The notes under the pieces are model-generated. The model made no database searches, had not been told where the DNA came from, and was given only the letters and a program-made list of their open reading frames with translations. The position numbers were made by a program, and so were the translations under genes. DNA of 10,287 nt from assembly GCA_946409475.1 (NCBI GenBank), contig CAMJWQ010000097.1, positions 1-10,287 on the forward strand, given 5' to 3'. This DNA comes from an uncultured Lachnospiraceae bacterium. Its GTDB lineage: Bacteria; Bacillota; Clostridia; Lachnospirales; Lachnospiraceae. Of this stretch, positions 1-7,223 are shown piece by piece (within the stretch, counting starts at the first letter, position 1; every line of letters begins with the position of its first letter).

Positions 1-18
1 AAGTTTTTTATATTATTC

Positions 19-34
19 TTTTTTTTTTTTTTTT
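19..34. repeat. Uninterrupted 16-nt T run (A16 on the transcribed strand)
   Basis: Sixteen consecutive T at 19-34, only 22 nt past the stop codon of the binding-protein gene. In the minus-strand transcript this is an A16 tract inside an almost pure A/T stretch. No hairpin precedes it, and a terminator would need U rather than A, so it does not look like the end of the operon. Such tracts are prone to polymerase slippage and sequencing-length error. Confidence 0.9.
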
Positions 35-56
35 CTTTTATTTTGTTTTATATTGT

Positions 57-1073
57 TTATTCAAAAATTTGTGCTTCTGTTTCCCTGAATTGCCTTCCCA
101 AAAACGGAAATAAGAGCTTTTGATTTTCTTCCGTGTACATATTATCCTTAGTGATCAATTCTGATCCTGAATCTAATACTTTTTGATAATTTTGACCCTT
201 TACAATTTTAACCGCCTGTTCTATGCCTAAATATCCCATGTTAAAAGGCTTTTGCACTACAATGCCCTGAAAGATATCTTCTTCCAATAATTGTACTAAC
301 TCTATGGAATTATCAAAGCCTACCATTTTAACGGTGCCGTCTAAGCCTTTGTCCTTAATCGCTTCTGCTGCTCCTACAGCCGCATATTCATTAGTACCTA
401 TAACCAAATTAATATCAGGGTATTTTTCCATTAGCTCCAGTGTGATTTTATAGGCCTTATCAAACATGGAATCACAAAAAACAGTATCCACTATTTGATC
501 GGCATGCTCCCCTATGGAATAGGTAAAGCCTCTTATTCTTTCCATAGCGGTAGATGGAGTTTTTACATGCCCGACAATTGCAATTTGCGTATCGGAAGTT
601 ATATACTCTTTTGCGATCTCACCCATTTTAATTCCGGCAATAAAGTTATCTGTAGCTATAATGGACTCATATACCGGTTCCTTCACATCAGAGTCAATAA
701 AAATTAAATGCATGCCGTTTTTAACAACCTCTTTAGCCGCTTTAATCGTCTCCGTATAGTCACACGGTGATATGATGATTGCATCCGGCTTTTGCTCAAT
801 TGCCCAATAAATCAATTCATTTTGTTTTTGATAATCTTCCTCCTTATTAGGAGCAATAATTATTAAATCCACATTATACTCATTAGCAGCCATTTTAGCC
901 CCTGCTGTCAGTGCCGACCAAAATTCATTATCTTCATCAATGACTTTTGGTATATATATCATTTTTAATTCTCTATTATTATTTTCAAACATCTGGTAGC
1001 ATATTACGATTATGATAATAATCAATAAAATAATGATACTTATTAACCAAGATTTTTTTTTACTCTTTATCAT
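57..1073 (-). CDS. Membrane-anchored RbsB-like sugar-binding protein, probable partner of the adjacent sensor kinase
   Basis: 338-residue protein of the type I periplasmic sugar-binding family (RbsB-like, Peripla_BP_4). Residues 1-8 are basic and about 9-28 form one very hydrophobic segment, after which the binding fold starts near residue 37. The only cysteine there (C25, in IVIC) lacks the small residue a lipobox needs at -1, so I read an uncleaved N-terminal anchor rather than a lipoprotein signal. By family alignment from memory, ligand-contact positions appear kept: D127 (IDSD), R181 (RIRGF), N228 (GTNEY), D254 (GFDNS) and Q274 (VVQKP). The arginine that follows the RbsB aspartate is serine here. 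The ATG lies 4 nt after the kinase stop, and its AGG ribosome-binding core sits inside the kinase's last codons, so the two are translationally close. Known XylFII-type proteins of this form sense sugar with a LytS/YesM kinase; that role, and fucose as ligand, are inference. It could instead serve an ABC transporter encoded beyond the left edge. Confidence 0.85.
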   Translation of the reverse strand: MIKSKKKSWLISIIILLIIIIIVICYQMFENNNRELKMIYIPKVIDEDNEFWSALTAGAKMAANEYNVDLIIIAPNKEEDYQKQNELIYWAIEQKPDAIIISPCDYTETIKAAKEVVKNGMHLIFIDSDVKEPVYESIIATDNFIAGIKMGEIAKEYITSDTQIAIVGHVKTPSTAMERIRGFTYSIGEHADQIVDTVFCDSMFDKAYKITLELMEKYPDINLVIGTNEYAAVGAAEAIKDKGLDGTVKMVGFDNSIELVQLLEEDIFQGIVVQKPFNMGYLGIEQAVKIVKGQNYQKVLDSGSELITKDNMYTEENQKLLFPFLGRQFRETEAQIFE

Positions 1074-1077
1074 GATC

Positions 1078-2874
1078 TTATACCTGCCTTTTTGGTATTT
1101 TAACCGTAGCTACAGTACCTTTTCCCAATTCACTCTTATACTCCATACCATATTCGGGGCCGTAAAATAATTGCAGCCTCATCTGCACATTAAATACACC
1201 CACACCATTTGCTTTATAATTGACTTTGTGTTCATCAAAAATATGCGCTAACATTTCGGCATCCATACCAGCCCCGTTGTCACAAACCTTTATAATAATA
1301 TTTTCATTTTCCAAAAAGCCTATGATTGTTATGACTCCTATATCCTCCTTGTATTTAATCCCATGGTATATGGCATTTTCCACGATTGGTTGTAAGACCA
1401 GTTTTACAATTTCATAATTTTTTATTTCCTCTTTCATATCTATTTCAAATTCCAGCTTATCCTTATACCGCATTTTTTGAATGGTCAGATAGCTTTTTGT
1501 ATATTCCATTTCCTGGGCTATTGTTACCACCTCAGATTGATTGCTGAAATTTTGGCGCATAAGCTTCGCCAGCGAAGAGGTCATAACGACCACTTCTTTT
1601 GTTTTTCCGCTCTCAGCCATCCATATGATGGAATCTAAAGTATTATAAAGAAAATGAGGATTTATTTGAGATTGCAGAGCTTTTAATTCGCTTTTCCTTT
1701 TCTGCTTTTGCTCATAAACATTCTGTCCGATCAGATTGTTAATTTTTTCTATCATAATGTTAAAGGATTTACTTAGACTTCCTATCTCATTATCAACGGT
1801 AACTACGATATTCGCATTGTCAAAATTTCCTTTTTCAACTTCCTTCATAGACTCCTTTAATAATGTAATGGGTTTTGTTATTCCGGAAGATAAAAAACTG
1901 GAAATAATCATGGCTACGGCCAATAAGGCTATGGCAATTACCATATAGATAATTTGCGTTTCTTCCTTTTTATTCATCAATTCCGAAATATAAGCAACTC
2001 CAACAATCGTCCAGCCTGTTTTTTGAGACTTTGAAATCGTATATAACCGGCTATTATTCCCTTCATTGGTAATAAAATAATTGCTTTCATTATATAATAC
2101 CTCATCAATCCTTTCTTCCTTCAGACCGCTATAGATTAACTGCTGCTGGGGATGATAGATAACACTTCCTTCCTCATCAATAATATATACATAGCCTTTA
2201 TTACCCAAGCTGTTATTCTCACATAAATCGCTGATAACATTATAATTCAGATCGATGAAAAACAAGCCGGCATTTTCGTTTGTATAAGGATTTTTAATGC
2301 TCCGGCTCAAGGTGACAACCCACTGATAATTGTTTTTTATCATATTTTGCACATGAGATGATGACAAAACCGTGCTGTCCGCATTTAGCATGGCTTTCAC
2401 GGCCCAATCCAAATCATAGAGATCAATATATTCACTTAGCTTGTCTTGGCCGCCATTCAGGATGCTTCTTCCGTTATCGGTCATTACCACTATATTGGAT
2501 ATATCACTTCTCGTTTCTGTCACTGTCTTAAACTGGGCTAAAATTCTATTGTAGGCATTTTGTATTTGTGATTCATTTGCTTCAGTTCCAAAAAGATATT
2601 CCTGCACATCCGTATTATTTGACACTAGAATTGATATATTTTCCATATAATCAATATAAGAATCAATATCATAATTAATTAATTCGATAATCTGCTTTGT
2701 ATAGGAAATGGAATTATTTAAAACGGTATCCTGCGTATATTCCAATGAAATCACTAAAAAAATCAGAAGCGCCGACATAATAAGCATGGAAAAAGAAAAC
2801 ATCATGGATGTCCTGATACTTTTAAAAAAATGTATCCACCTCTTCTTTTGTCTGGAAATCGGCAAAAAAATCAC
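1078..2874 (-). CDS. YesM/LytS-type sensor histidine kinase with extracellular sensing domain
   Basis: 598-residue membrane kinase that should phosphorylate the regulator encoded just upstream. Order: basic N-terminus; TM1 about 24-46; extracellular region about 47-305, probably a Cache-like sensor; TM2 about 307-329; HAMP about 330-383; His_kinase domain with QINPHFLYN, where H407 is the phospho-acceptor; and a C-terminal ATPase domain with N-box PIVENA (496-501), G1 DNGAGM (532-537) and G2 NGVGV (556-560). All catalytic motifs are intact. The start is a GTG at 2874-2872. It overlaps the regulator's TGA in a GTGA arrangement and is preceded by a purine-rich GAGAGGTGAG. A later ATG at residue 24 would remove the basic cytoplasmic segment before TM1, so GTG is preferred. 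The following gene encodes a sugar-binding protein, suggesting the sensor receives sugar occupancy indirectly. The ligand itself is inferred. Confidence 0.94.
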   Translation of the reverse strand: MIFLPISRQKKRWIHFFKSIRTSMMFSFSMLIMSALLIFLVISLEYTQDTVLNNSISYTKQIIELINYDIDSYIDYMENISILVSNNTDVQEYLFGTEANESQIQNAYNRILAQFKTVTETRSDISNIVVMTDNGRSILNGGQDKLSEYIDLYDLDWAVKAMLNADSTVLSSSHVQNMIKNNYQWVVTLSRSIKNPYTNENAGLFFIDLNYNVISDLCENNSLGNKGYVYIIDEEGSVIYHPQQQLIYSGLKEERIDEVLYNESNYFITNEGNNSRLYTISKSQKTGWTIVGVAYISELMNKKEETQIIYMVIAIALLAVAMIISSFLSSGITKPITLLKESMKEVEKGNFDNANIVVTVDNEIGSLSKSFNIMIEKINNLIGQNVYEQKQKRKSELKALQSQINPHFLYNTLDSIIWMAESGKTKEVVVMTSSLAKLMRQNFSNQSEVVTIAQEMEYTKSYLTIQKMRYKDKLEFEIDMKEEIKNYEIVKLVLQPIVENAIYHGIKYKEDIGVITIIGFLENENIIIKVCDNGAGMDAEMLAHIFDEHKVNYKANGVGVFNVQMRLQLFYGPEYGMEYKSELGKGTVATVKIPKRQV

Positions 2875-4478
2875 CTCACCTCTCTGGCATATTCAGTCGG
2901 TGTTTTACCGGTTACTTTTTTAAAGGCAATACTAAAATAATGAGGATCACTAAATCCTACCTTATCCGCAATCTCATAATATTTCAGATCCGTATTCCTA
3001 ATTAATTCTTTTGCCTTTTGCATGCGAATACGAATCAATGCTTCCATAAAGGTCTCTCCGAACCCTTTTTTAAACAGGGTACTAAATCGACTTATGCTGA
3101 TTCCCAAATAATTGCATATGTATTGTAATGTTAATTCCGGATTTCCATAATTCTTTTCAATGAAGTCCATTGCCAGAACCGCATACTTTTTAAGCCCTGC
3201 TCCTTTATTCACAGCAATTTCTTTACCTGCCTTATAAGAATACTGTTCCACTTTCATCAGTGCCGCTTCCAATGTAGGTGACATGGCTATTTCAAATAAA
3301 TATTTATCCACATCTTTATAAGCCTGGGTATTTTGCATTTCATTACTTTGTAATATTTCCGCAATCTCATGAATGATCTGCTGGAGATATAAGATAGCTT
3401 TATTTTTTTCTAAATAAGCACTCTTTATTTTTTCTGTAACTAACGTCAATAAATTTTTAATTTTATCTTTTTCATTCAGCCTGACTGCCAAACATATGGC
3501 TTCCACTTCCTTTGCAATCTCAATAGTTTCTTTTCTTTTATTCTCAATTTTTTCTACATCTATAATTTTTAAATCTTCCAAAACATGTCCAAATTCCAAA
3601 GTTTTTTCCGCAGAATAATAGGATTTTGATAAGTCATACAAATCATTAACATAATATCCCATAGCAATGGTTAATGACATCCCCATAAATTGCAATACTT
3701 TTTCTATTATCTCTTCACATATTTGATTAGATAAATTCATATCCTTTCTTCCGCTAAATTGGAATATAATATATACCTTGTTATTATTTCCTAAACACAC
3801 TTCACCACCGTTTCTGTTTTTCACAATTTCTTCACTGATATTAAAGACGACAAACTGCATCAGGGCACTTTGTTGTTTCATATCACCATATTCATTTTGC
3901 TTATTGGAAAAAATTATGTTAATGATAGCAATCCTATATCCTGCTGCTTCAAGTTCAATATCCAGATCTTTTAAATCTTTTATGTTTTCCTCCTTTGTCT
4001 GCGTTCCCATCATAAGATTCATTAAAGCCTTAGATTTTAAATAGGTTTTGTTTTTATAAAAAGATTGGCGGAGAGCATTTACCTTCTGGTTATATAAATT
4101 TTGAGCATCTATTCTTCCTTTTAATTTTATCAATACCTCTGATAATTCCGAAGCGGTAATGGGTTTTAGCATATACTCTTCTACATGATACCGTATGGCT
4201 TTTTTTGCATATTCAAATTCATCAAACCCGCTGAATATGATAATATGCGTGTTTGGATTGTTTTTATAAATATACTCACTTAGCTGCATTCCATCCAAAT
4301 ATGGCATACAGATATCGGTCAGCACTACGTCTACATCATTTTCTTTTAAAAAGTTTATGGCATCCTTTCCATTTTCACAATTCCCTACAAGTTCAAACCC
4401 CAAATCCCCCCAGTTAATATTTTCACATATTGCCTCCCTCACAAGAATTTCATCATCTACAACAATAACCCGATACAT
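2871..4478 (-). CDS. YesN-type response regulator (receiver plus AraC-type DNA-binding domain)
   Basis: 535-residue cytoplasmic transcription regulator. The N-terminal receiver (about 1-120) is canonical: acidic pair D8/D9, phospho-acceptor D55 in LTDICMP, switch serine S83 and lysine K105 in LKPIT. A long middle region (about 125-430) without a recognisable catalytic motif is usual for this family. The C-terminal AraC-type domain (about 434-535) carries two helix-turn-helix units, including the typical end VGFSDPHYFSIAFKKVTGKTPTEYA. The start ATG at 4478 follows AGGAGG with a short A/T spacer. Its TGA overlaps the kinase start, so the pair is coupled; its phosphodonor is almost certainly that kinase. 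It lies 44 nt downstream of fucU, and no promoter is apparent in that gap. Expected targets are sugar-uptake or fuc genes, which is inference. Confidence 0.94.
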   Translation of the reverse strand: MYRVIVVDDEILVREAICENINWGDLGFELVGNCENGKDAINFLKENDVDVVLTDICMPYLDGMQLSEYIYKNNPNTHIIIFSGFDEFEYAKKAIRYHVEEYMLKPITASELSEVLIKLKGRIDAQNLYNQKVNALRQSFYKNKTYLKSKALMNLMMGTQTKEENIKDLKDLDIELEAAGYRIAIINIIFSNKQNEYGDMKQQSALMQFVVFNISEEIVKNRNGGEVCLGNNNKVYIIFQFSGRKDMNLSNQICEEIIEKVLQFMGMSLTIAMGYYVNDLYDLSKSYYSAEKTLEFGHVLEDLKIIDVEKIENKRKETIEIAKEVEAICLAVRLNEKDKIKNLLTLVTEKIKSAYLEKNKAILYLQQIIHEIAEILQSNEMQNTQAYKDVDKYLFEIAMSPTLEAALMKVEQYSYKAGKEIAVNKGAGLKKYAVLAMDFIEKNYGNPELTLQYICNYLGISISRFSTLFKKGFGETFMEALIRIRMQKAKELIRNTDLKYYEIADKVGFSDPHYFSIAFKKVTGKTPTEYAREVR

Positions 4479-4522
4479 TATATCCTCCTGCTTCCCTGCC
4501 GCTGCCCGTTAAATATATTTCG

Positions 4523-4963
4523 TCAGTCGGTAATTACTCCCTTTTGCAGCATGATATTGGCATATAATGCCTTCTCACTTGTAGCTATAACAACATATGC
4601 TTTTTTAGCTTCTTCATAAAATGCAAATCTTTCCATATAACCAAGCGCTTTCTCACCCCTATTATCATATTTTGAAATTATTTTTTTATATACTTCCCAT
4701 ATAGGTGTTTCCACGTTGTCCCCATGCATAACCTCCATTAAGCCGGCTGCTTTTTCCTCGTAGCTGTCTAAAGGCATAACCTTTAAAATTGCTTCCAGGA
4801 TTTCCGGTACCCCATGTCCGTCACAGCGTATCACTTTCGCATTTTTCCCCATGCTTTCTGCCGGGAAATTTCCATCTGCAATTACAAGTCTGTCACTATG
4901 TCCCATTTCACATAGAATTTTTAAAAGCTCCGGGGACAATATTTTCGGTATTCCTTTTAACAT
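4523..4963 (-). CDS. fucU: L-fucose mutarotase, FucU of the RbsD/FucU family
   Basis: 146-residue protein that interconverts alpha and beta L-fucose, supplying the anomer used by fucose isomerase; the family is a cytoplasmic oligomer. It reads like FucU along its whole length: MLKGIPKILSPELLKIL at the start, GHSD (21-24) with catalytic-type His22, GNFPAESMG (31-39), and the FucU signature RFAFYEEAKKAY (112-123) with Tyr116. The family member in E. coli is about 140 residues. I start at the ATG at 4963-4961, about 8 nt after AAGGAG. Two in-frame ATGs lie upstream: one only 2 nt from that site, the other (5005) without a good site and giving a non-homologous leader. It follows fucI, after a 228-nt gap holding a stem-loop, and precedes the two-component genes by 44 nt. 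RbsD (ribose) is the alternative; the neighbour and signature favour FucU. Confidence 0.93.
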   Translation of the reverse strand: MLKGIPKILSPELLKILCEMGHSDRLVIADGNFPAESMGKNAKVIRCDGHGVPEILEAILKVMPLDSYEEKAAGLMEVMHGDNVETPIWEVYKKIISKYDNRGEKALGYMERFAFYEEAKKAYVVIATSEKALYANIMLQKGVITD

Positions 4964-5003
4964 ATTCATTTCTCCTTTTTCTATATTATGATATAGAGAG
5001 CGC

Positions 5004-5037
5004 ATTATAATATTATTATATTATAGTTGGTCTATAA
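5004..5037 (-). promoter_or_regulatory. Possible promoter/operator region ahead of fucU
   Basis: Minus-strand -10-like TATAAT hexamers occur at 5020-5025 and 5004-5009, but no good -35 is placed for either. A short inverted repeat, TTATAG-TTGGT-CTATAA, spans 5021-5037 and overlaps the first of them. If used, it would let fucU and the two-component genes be expressed apart from fucI. The region is extremely A/T-rich, so -10 look-alikes are expected by chance. Confidence 0.25.
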
Positions 5038-5123
5038 CAGGAACATAAATACAAAATCTTATAAATAATGGTTACAATATTACTGTGTACATAAATATAC
5101 AAAAAATAACGAATTATTATTAA

Positions 5124-5169
5124 GCAAAGGCTCAACAGATGTTATCCTATAACATTCGCTGAGCCTTGC
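5124..5169 (-). terminator. Stem-loop between fucI and fucU: weak terminator or processing site
   Basis: Outer arms AAGGCTCA (5127-5134) and TGAGCCTT (5160-5167) pair perfectly and extend by GC/GC around one bulged A. An internal loop separates them from inner arms ATGTTAT (5139-5145) and ATAACAT (5149-5155), which close on a 3-nt loop. It begins about 22 nt after the fucI stop. Downstream on the minus strand the RNA is A/U-rich, but the run of six U comes only about 17 nt after the stem. It is therefore not a textbook intrinsic terminator and may terminate partially, or protect the fucI mRNA end. Confidence 0.6.
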
Positions 5170-5191
5170 CGTTAAAAATATATATTGTTTA

Positions 5192-6985
5192 TTATTTATA
5201 CATAGGTCCGTAAACGGAGCATGCCCGATAATCCTGTCCTTCCTTATCCATGCCATAAGCGTTCCATGCAGCCGGTCTGAATATTTTTTCCTCCGGTACA
5301 TTATGCATGCACACCGGAATCCTCAGCATGGAGCACATGGTAATTAAGTCCGCACCTATATGGCCATAACTGATGGCTCCATGATTGGCACCCCAATTAT
5401 TCATCACATCATAAGCCGTTTTAAAGGCTCCTGTTCCCGTTGTCCTGGGCGCAAACCAGGTACACGGCCATGTATAATCCGTCCTCTTCCATAAAGCATC
5501 CGTAACCTTTTCAGGTAAGTCAACCGTCCAGCCCTCTGCTATTTGCAAAACAGGGCCAAGTCCCCTGATTAAATTTAACCGTATCATTGTGCATGGCATT
5601 TCTGCGGCCGTATAGAATCTGGAAGAATATCCGCCGCCTCTAAAATAACCGTTATCCGCAGCATTCCAGGTAACAGCTTTTAATATGGCTTCCTGGTCAT
5701 CCTTCGTAATCTCATACCAGGGCTTAATCATACCTCTTCCGCTTTCATCCTTTGCTGCTCCGCTGCAGTCTAAGCAGGCAGCACCTGAATTTATCAAATG
5801 TATGATTCCTTCAGCCTCCTTGGCAATTCCTTCCAATTCATAGCCGGTTGCTTTTTTAACGGCTTCGGTACTCCAATAGGTACGCACATCCGCAAAAATC
5901 TGTGCTCTATTGGTTAAAAGCTTCATGAACAGCATTCCCAATCCGTTTAATACATCATTCTCGGTTGCCAATATGTAAGGCTCTCTTGCTCCGTTCCAAT
6001 CAAATGAGGTATTTAATAAAGCCTCCGGAAAATCACAGTTGGGATAAAAATCCGTCCATTCCCTTTGTCCCTGGAACCCTGCTGCTATTGCATTATGGCC
6101 AACCATTTCTTCTTCACAGCCTTTAGGAAGATTCGGATTACCATTCATGAGGTCTTTAATAATACACATCATTTTAACCACAAATTCCCAGTCTTTCTCC
6201 TTTTCCTCCCTGTTTTTTTGCAAAGCCTCGGGGTTTTTATCAAAGCCCTCCGGACATTTTTCTTTCGTCCAGGCCAATGCTTTTTCAAATTCCGCTTTAT
6301 CAAAGATGCCTTTCTCCATCCTTCTTATAATTTCCACTTCGTCTACCGATTCCACCCTCATACCCAAATATTCTTCAATAAATGATGAATCGATAATAGA
6401 GCCGGCAATGCCCATGCAGATAGAACCGATCTGTAAATAGGACCTGCCTCTCATTGTGGTGACCGCTATGGCAGCTCTGGCAAATCTCAATAATTTTTCC
6501 TTTACATCCTCAGGAATTGCCGCATCGTCGGCATTGCAGACATCATGACCGTAGATTCCGAAGGCCGGAAGTCCCTTTTGCGCATGCCCGGCAAGTACCG
6601 CCGCCAAATATACCGCTCCCGGTCTTTCCGTTCCGTTGAATCCCCAGATACCTTTAACCGTCATAGGATCCATATCCATGGTTTCTGAGCCGTAACACCA
6701 GCAGGGAGTGACCGTTAAGGTTACCGATACGCCTTCCTTCCGAAACTTATCCGCACATGCCGCAGCTTCTGAAACACGCCCGATCGTAGTATCGGCAATA
6801 ATCACTTTAACCGGTTCTCCATTAGAATACCTGATATTATCTTCGAATAATTTGGCTGCTGCTTTTGCCATATTCATTGTTTGCTCTTCCAATGATTCCC
6901 TGACCTTCAAAGCTCCTCTTCGTCCGTCAATGGTAGGTCTGATACCGATTACAGGATAATCTCCGATCAATCTGTTTTTAGCCAT
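5192..6985 (-). CDS. fucI: L-fucose isomerase
   Basis: 597-residue enzyme that isomerises L-fucose to L-fuculose (EC 5.3.1.25), the first committed step of fucose catabolism, using a divalent metal, usually Mn. Similarity runs end to end: PVIGIRPTIDGRRG at the N-terminus, TPCWCYGSETMDMDP, SFDWNGAREPYILATEND, FADVRTYWS and NNWGANHGAISYGHIGAD near the C-terminus. By alignment with E. coli FucI (591 residues; Glu337, Asp361, His528), the metal ligands are Glu342, Asp366 and His535; the Glu-Asp spacing of 24 is identical. The start is the ATG at 6985-6983, with GGAGG 8 nt before it; an in-frame ATG 5 codons earlier overlaps that ribosome site and is rejected. It leads the minus-strand cluster and is divergent from an AraC regulator. 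Kinase and aldolase genes for L-fuculose are not in the window. GC looks higher here than in the two-component genes, as is common for conserved enzymes. Confidence 0.97.
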   Translation of the reverse strand: MAKNRLIGDYPVIGIRPTIDGRRGALKVRESLEEQTMNMAKAAAKLFEDNIRYSNGEPVKVIIADTTIGRVSEAAACADKFRKEGVSVTLTVTPCWCYGSETMDMDPMTVKGIWGFNGTERPGAVYLAAVLAGHAQKGLPAFGIYGHDVCNADDAAIPEDVKEKLLRFARAAIAVTTMRGRSYLQIGSICMGIAGSIIDSSFIEEYLGMRVESVDEVEIIRRMEKGIFDKAEFEKALAWTKEKCPEGFDKNPEALQKNREEKEKDWEFVVKMMCIIKDLMNGNPNLPKGCEEEMVGHNAIAAGFQGQREWTDFYPNCDFPEALLNTSFDWNGAREPYILATENDVLNGLGMLFMKLLTNRAQIFADVRTYWSTEAVKKATGYELEGIAKEAEGIIHLINSGAACLDCSGAAKDESGRGMIKPWYEITKDDQEAILKAVTWNAADNGYFRGGGYSSRFYTAAEMPCTMIRLNLIRGLGPVLQIAEGWTVDLPEKVTDALWKRTDYTWPCTWFAPRTTGTGAFKTAYDVMNNWGANHGAISYGHIGADLITMCSMLRIPVCMHNVPEEKIFRPAAWNAYGMDKEGQDYRACSVYGPMYK

Positions 6986-7076
6986 GATAATTACCTCCAA
7001 ATCTCATTATTCCTCATTATTATGATAGTTTTTACTCGCTATATCATAAACAGAGTATCATTTATATACTTATTAT

Positions 7077-7104
7077 ATAATAATACCCTAACACAATCTC
7101 GCAA
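7077..7104 (-). promoter_or_regulatory. Candidate sigma-A promoter for fucI
   Basis: On the minus strand, a -35-like TTGCGA (7099-7104) and a -10-like TATTAT (7077-7082) are separated by 16 nt. This places the start of transcription about 85 nt before the fucI ATG. Neighbouring A/T-rich hexamers could serve as the -10 instead. A palindrome lies 4 bp upstream of the -35. Confidence 0.4.
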
Positions 7105-7108
7105 TAAT

Positions 7109-7126
7109 ATGTCTTTATATGGACAT
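7109..7126. promoter_or_regulatory. Inverted repeat ATGTC-N8-GACAT, candidate operator in the fucI/araC intergenic region
   Basis: Perfect 5-bp arms, ATGTC (7109-7113) and GACAT (7122-7126), are separated by 8 nt, so the half-sites are 13 bp apart centre to centre. It sits directly upstream of the putative fucI -35 and about 27 bp upstream of the weak -35 region of the divergent gene, a position suited to an activator of fucI. The binding protein is unknown; candidates are the divergent AraC protein or the YesN-like regulator. Confidence 0.4.
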
Positions 7127-7151
7127 TTTTTGTCACAAACAGAAAAAGAAG

Positions 7152-7181
7152 TAGTTTTCAAATAGGTTCATAGGATATAAT
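7152..7181 (+). promoter_or_regulatory. Candidate promoter of the AraC-family gene
   Basis: A consensus -10, TATAAT, lies at 7176-7181, preceded by a poor -35 region (TAGTTT at 7152-7157 with an 18-nt spacer, or TTTTCA at 7155-7160 with 15). This gives a leader of roughly 35 nt before the ATG at 7224. The weak -35 suggests low or activated expression. Confidence 0.5.
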
Positions 7182-7223
7182 AATAGCAGGTATATGCTGC
7201 TGTTTTTTAATGGAGGTAATATT

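Noticed and set aside
5086..5101. TGTACATAAATATACA, an imperfect 16-bp palindrome
   Set aside because: Two mismatched pairs in very A/T-rich DNA; it does not fit the catabolite-responsive element pattern and is not placed at a promoter I can support.
5080..5301. 73-codon minus-strand open frame overlapping the 3' end of fucI
   Set aside because: It sits in another frame of fucI, runs through the stem-loop and has no family resemblance.
6065..6440. Open frames of about 100 codons on the plus strand inside fucI
   Set aside because: They lie wholly antisense to a full-length, well-conserved isomerase, and their translations are low-complexity Phe/Ser-rich with no recognisable family.
5192..7223. 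Catabolite-repression (cre) sites around fucI
   Set aside because: I looked for the cre pattern in the fucI upstream region and found no convincing match.
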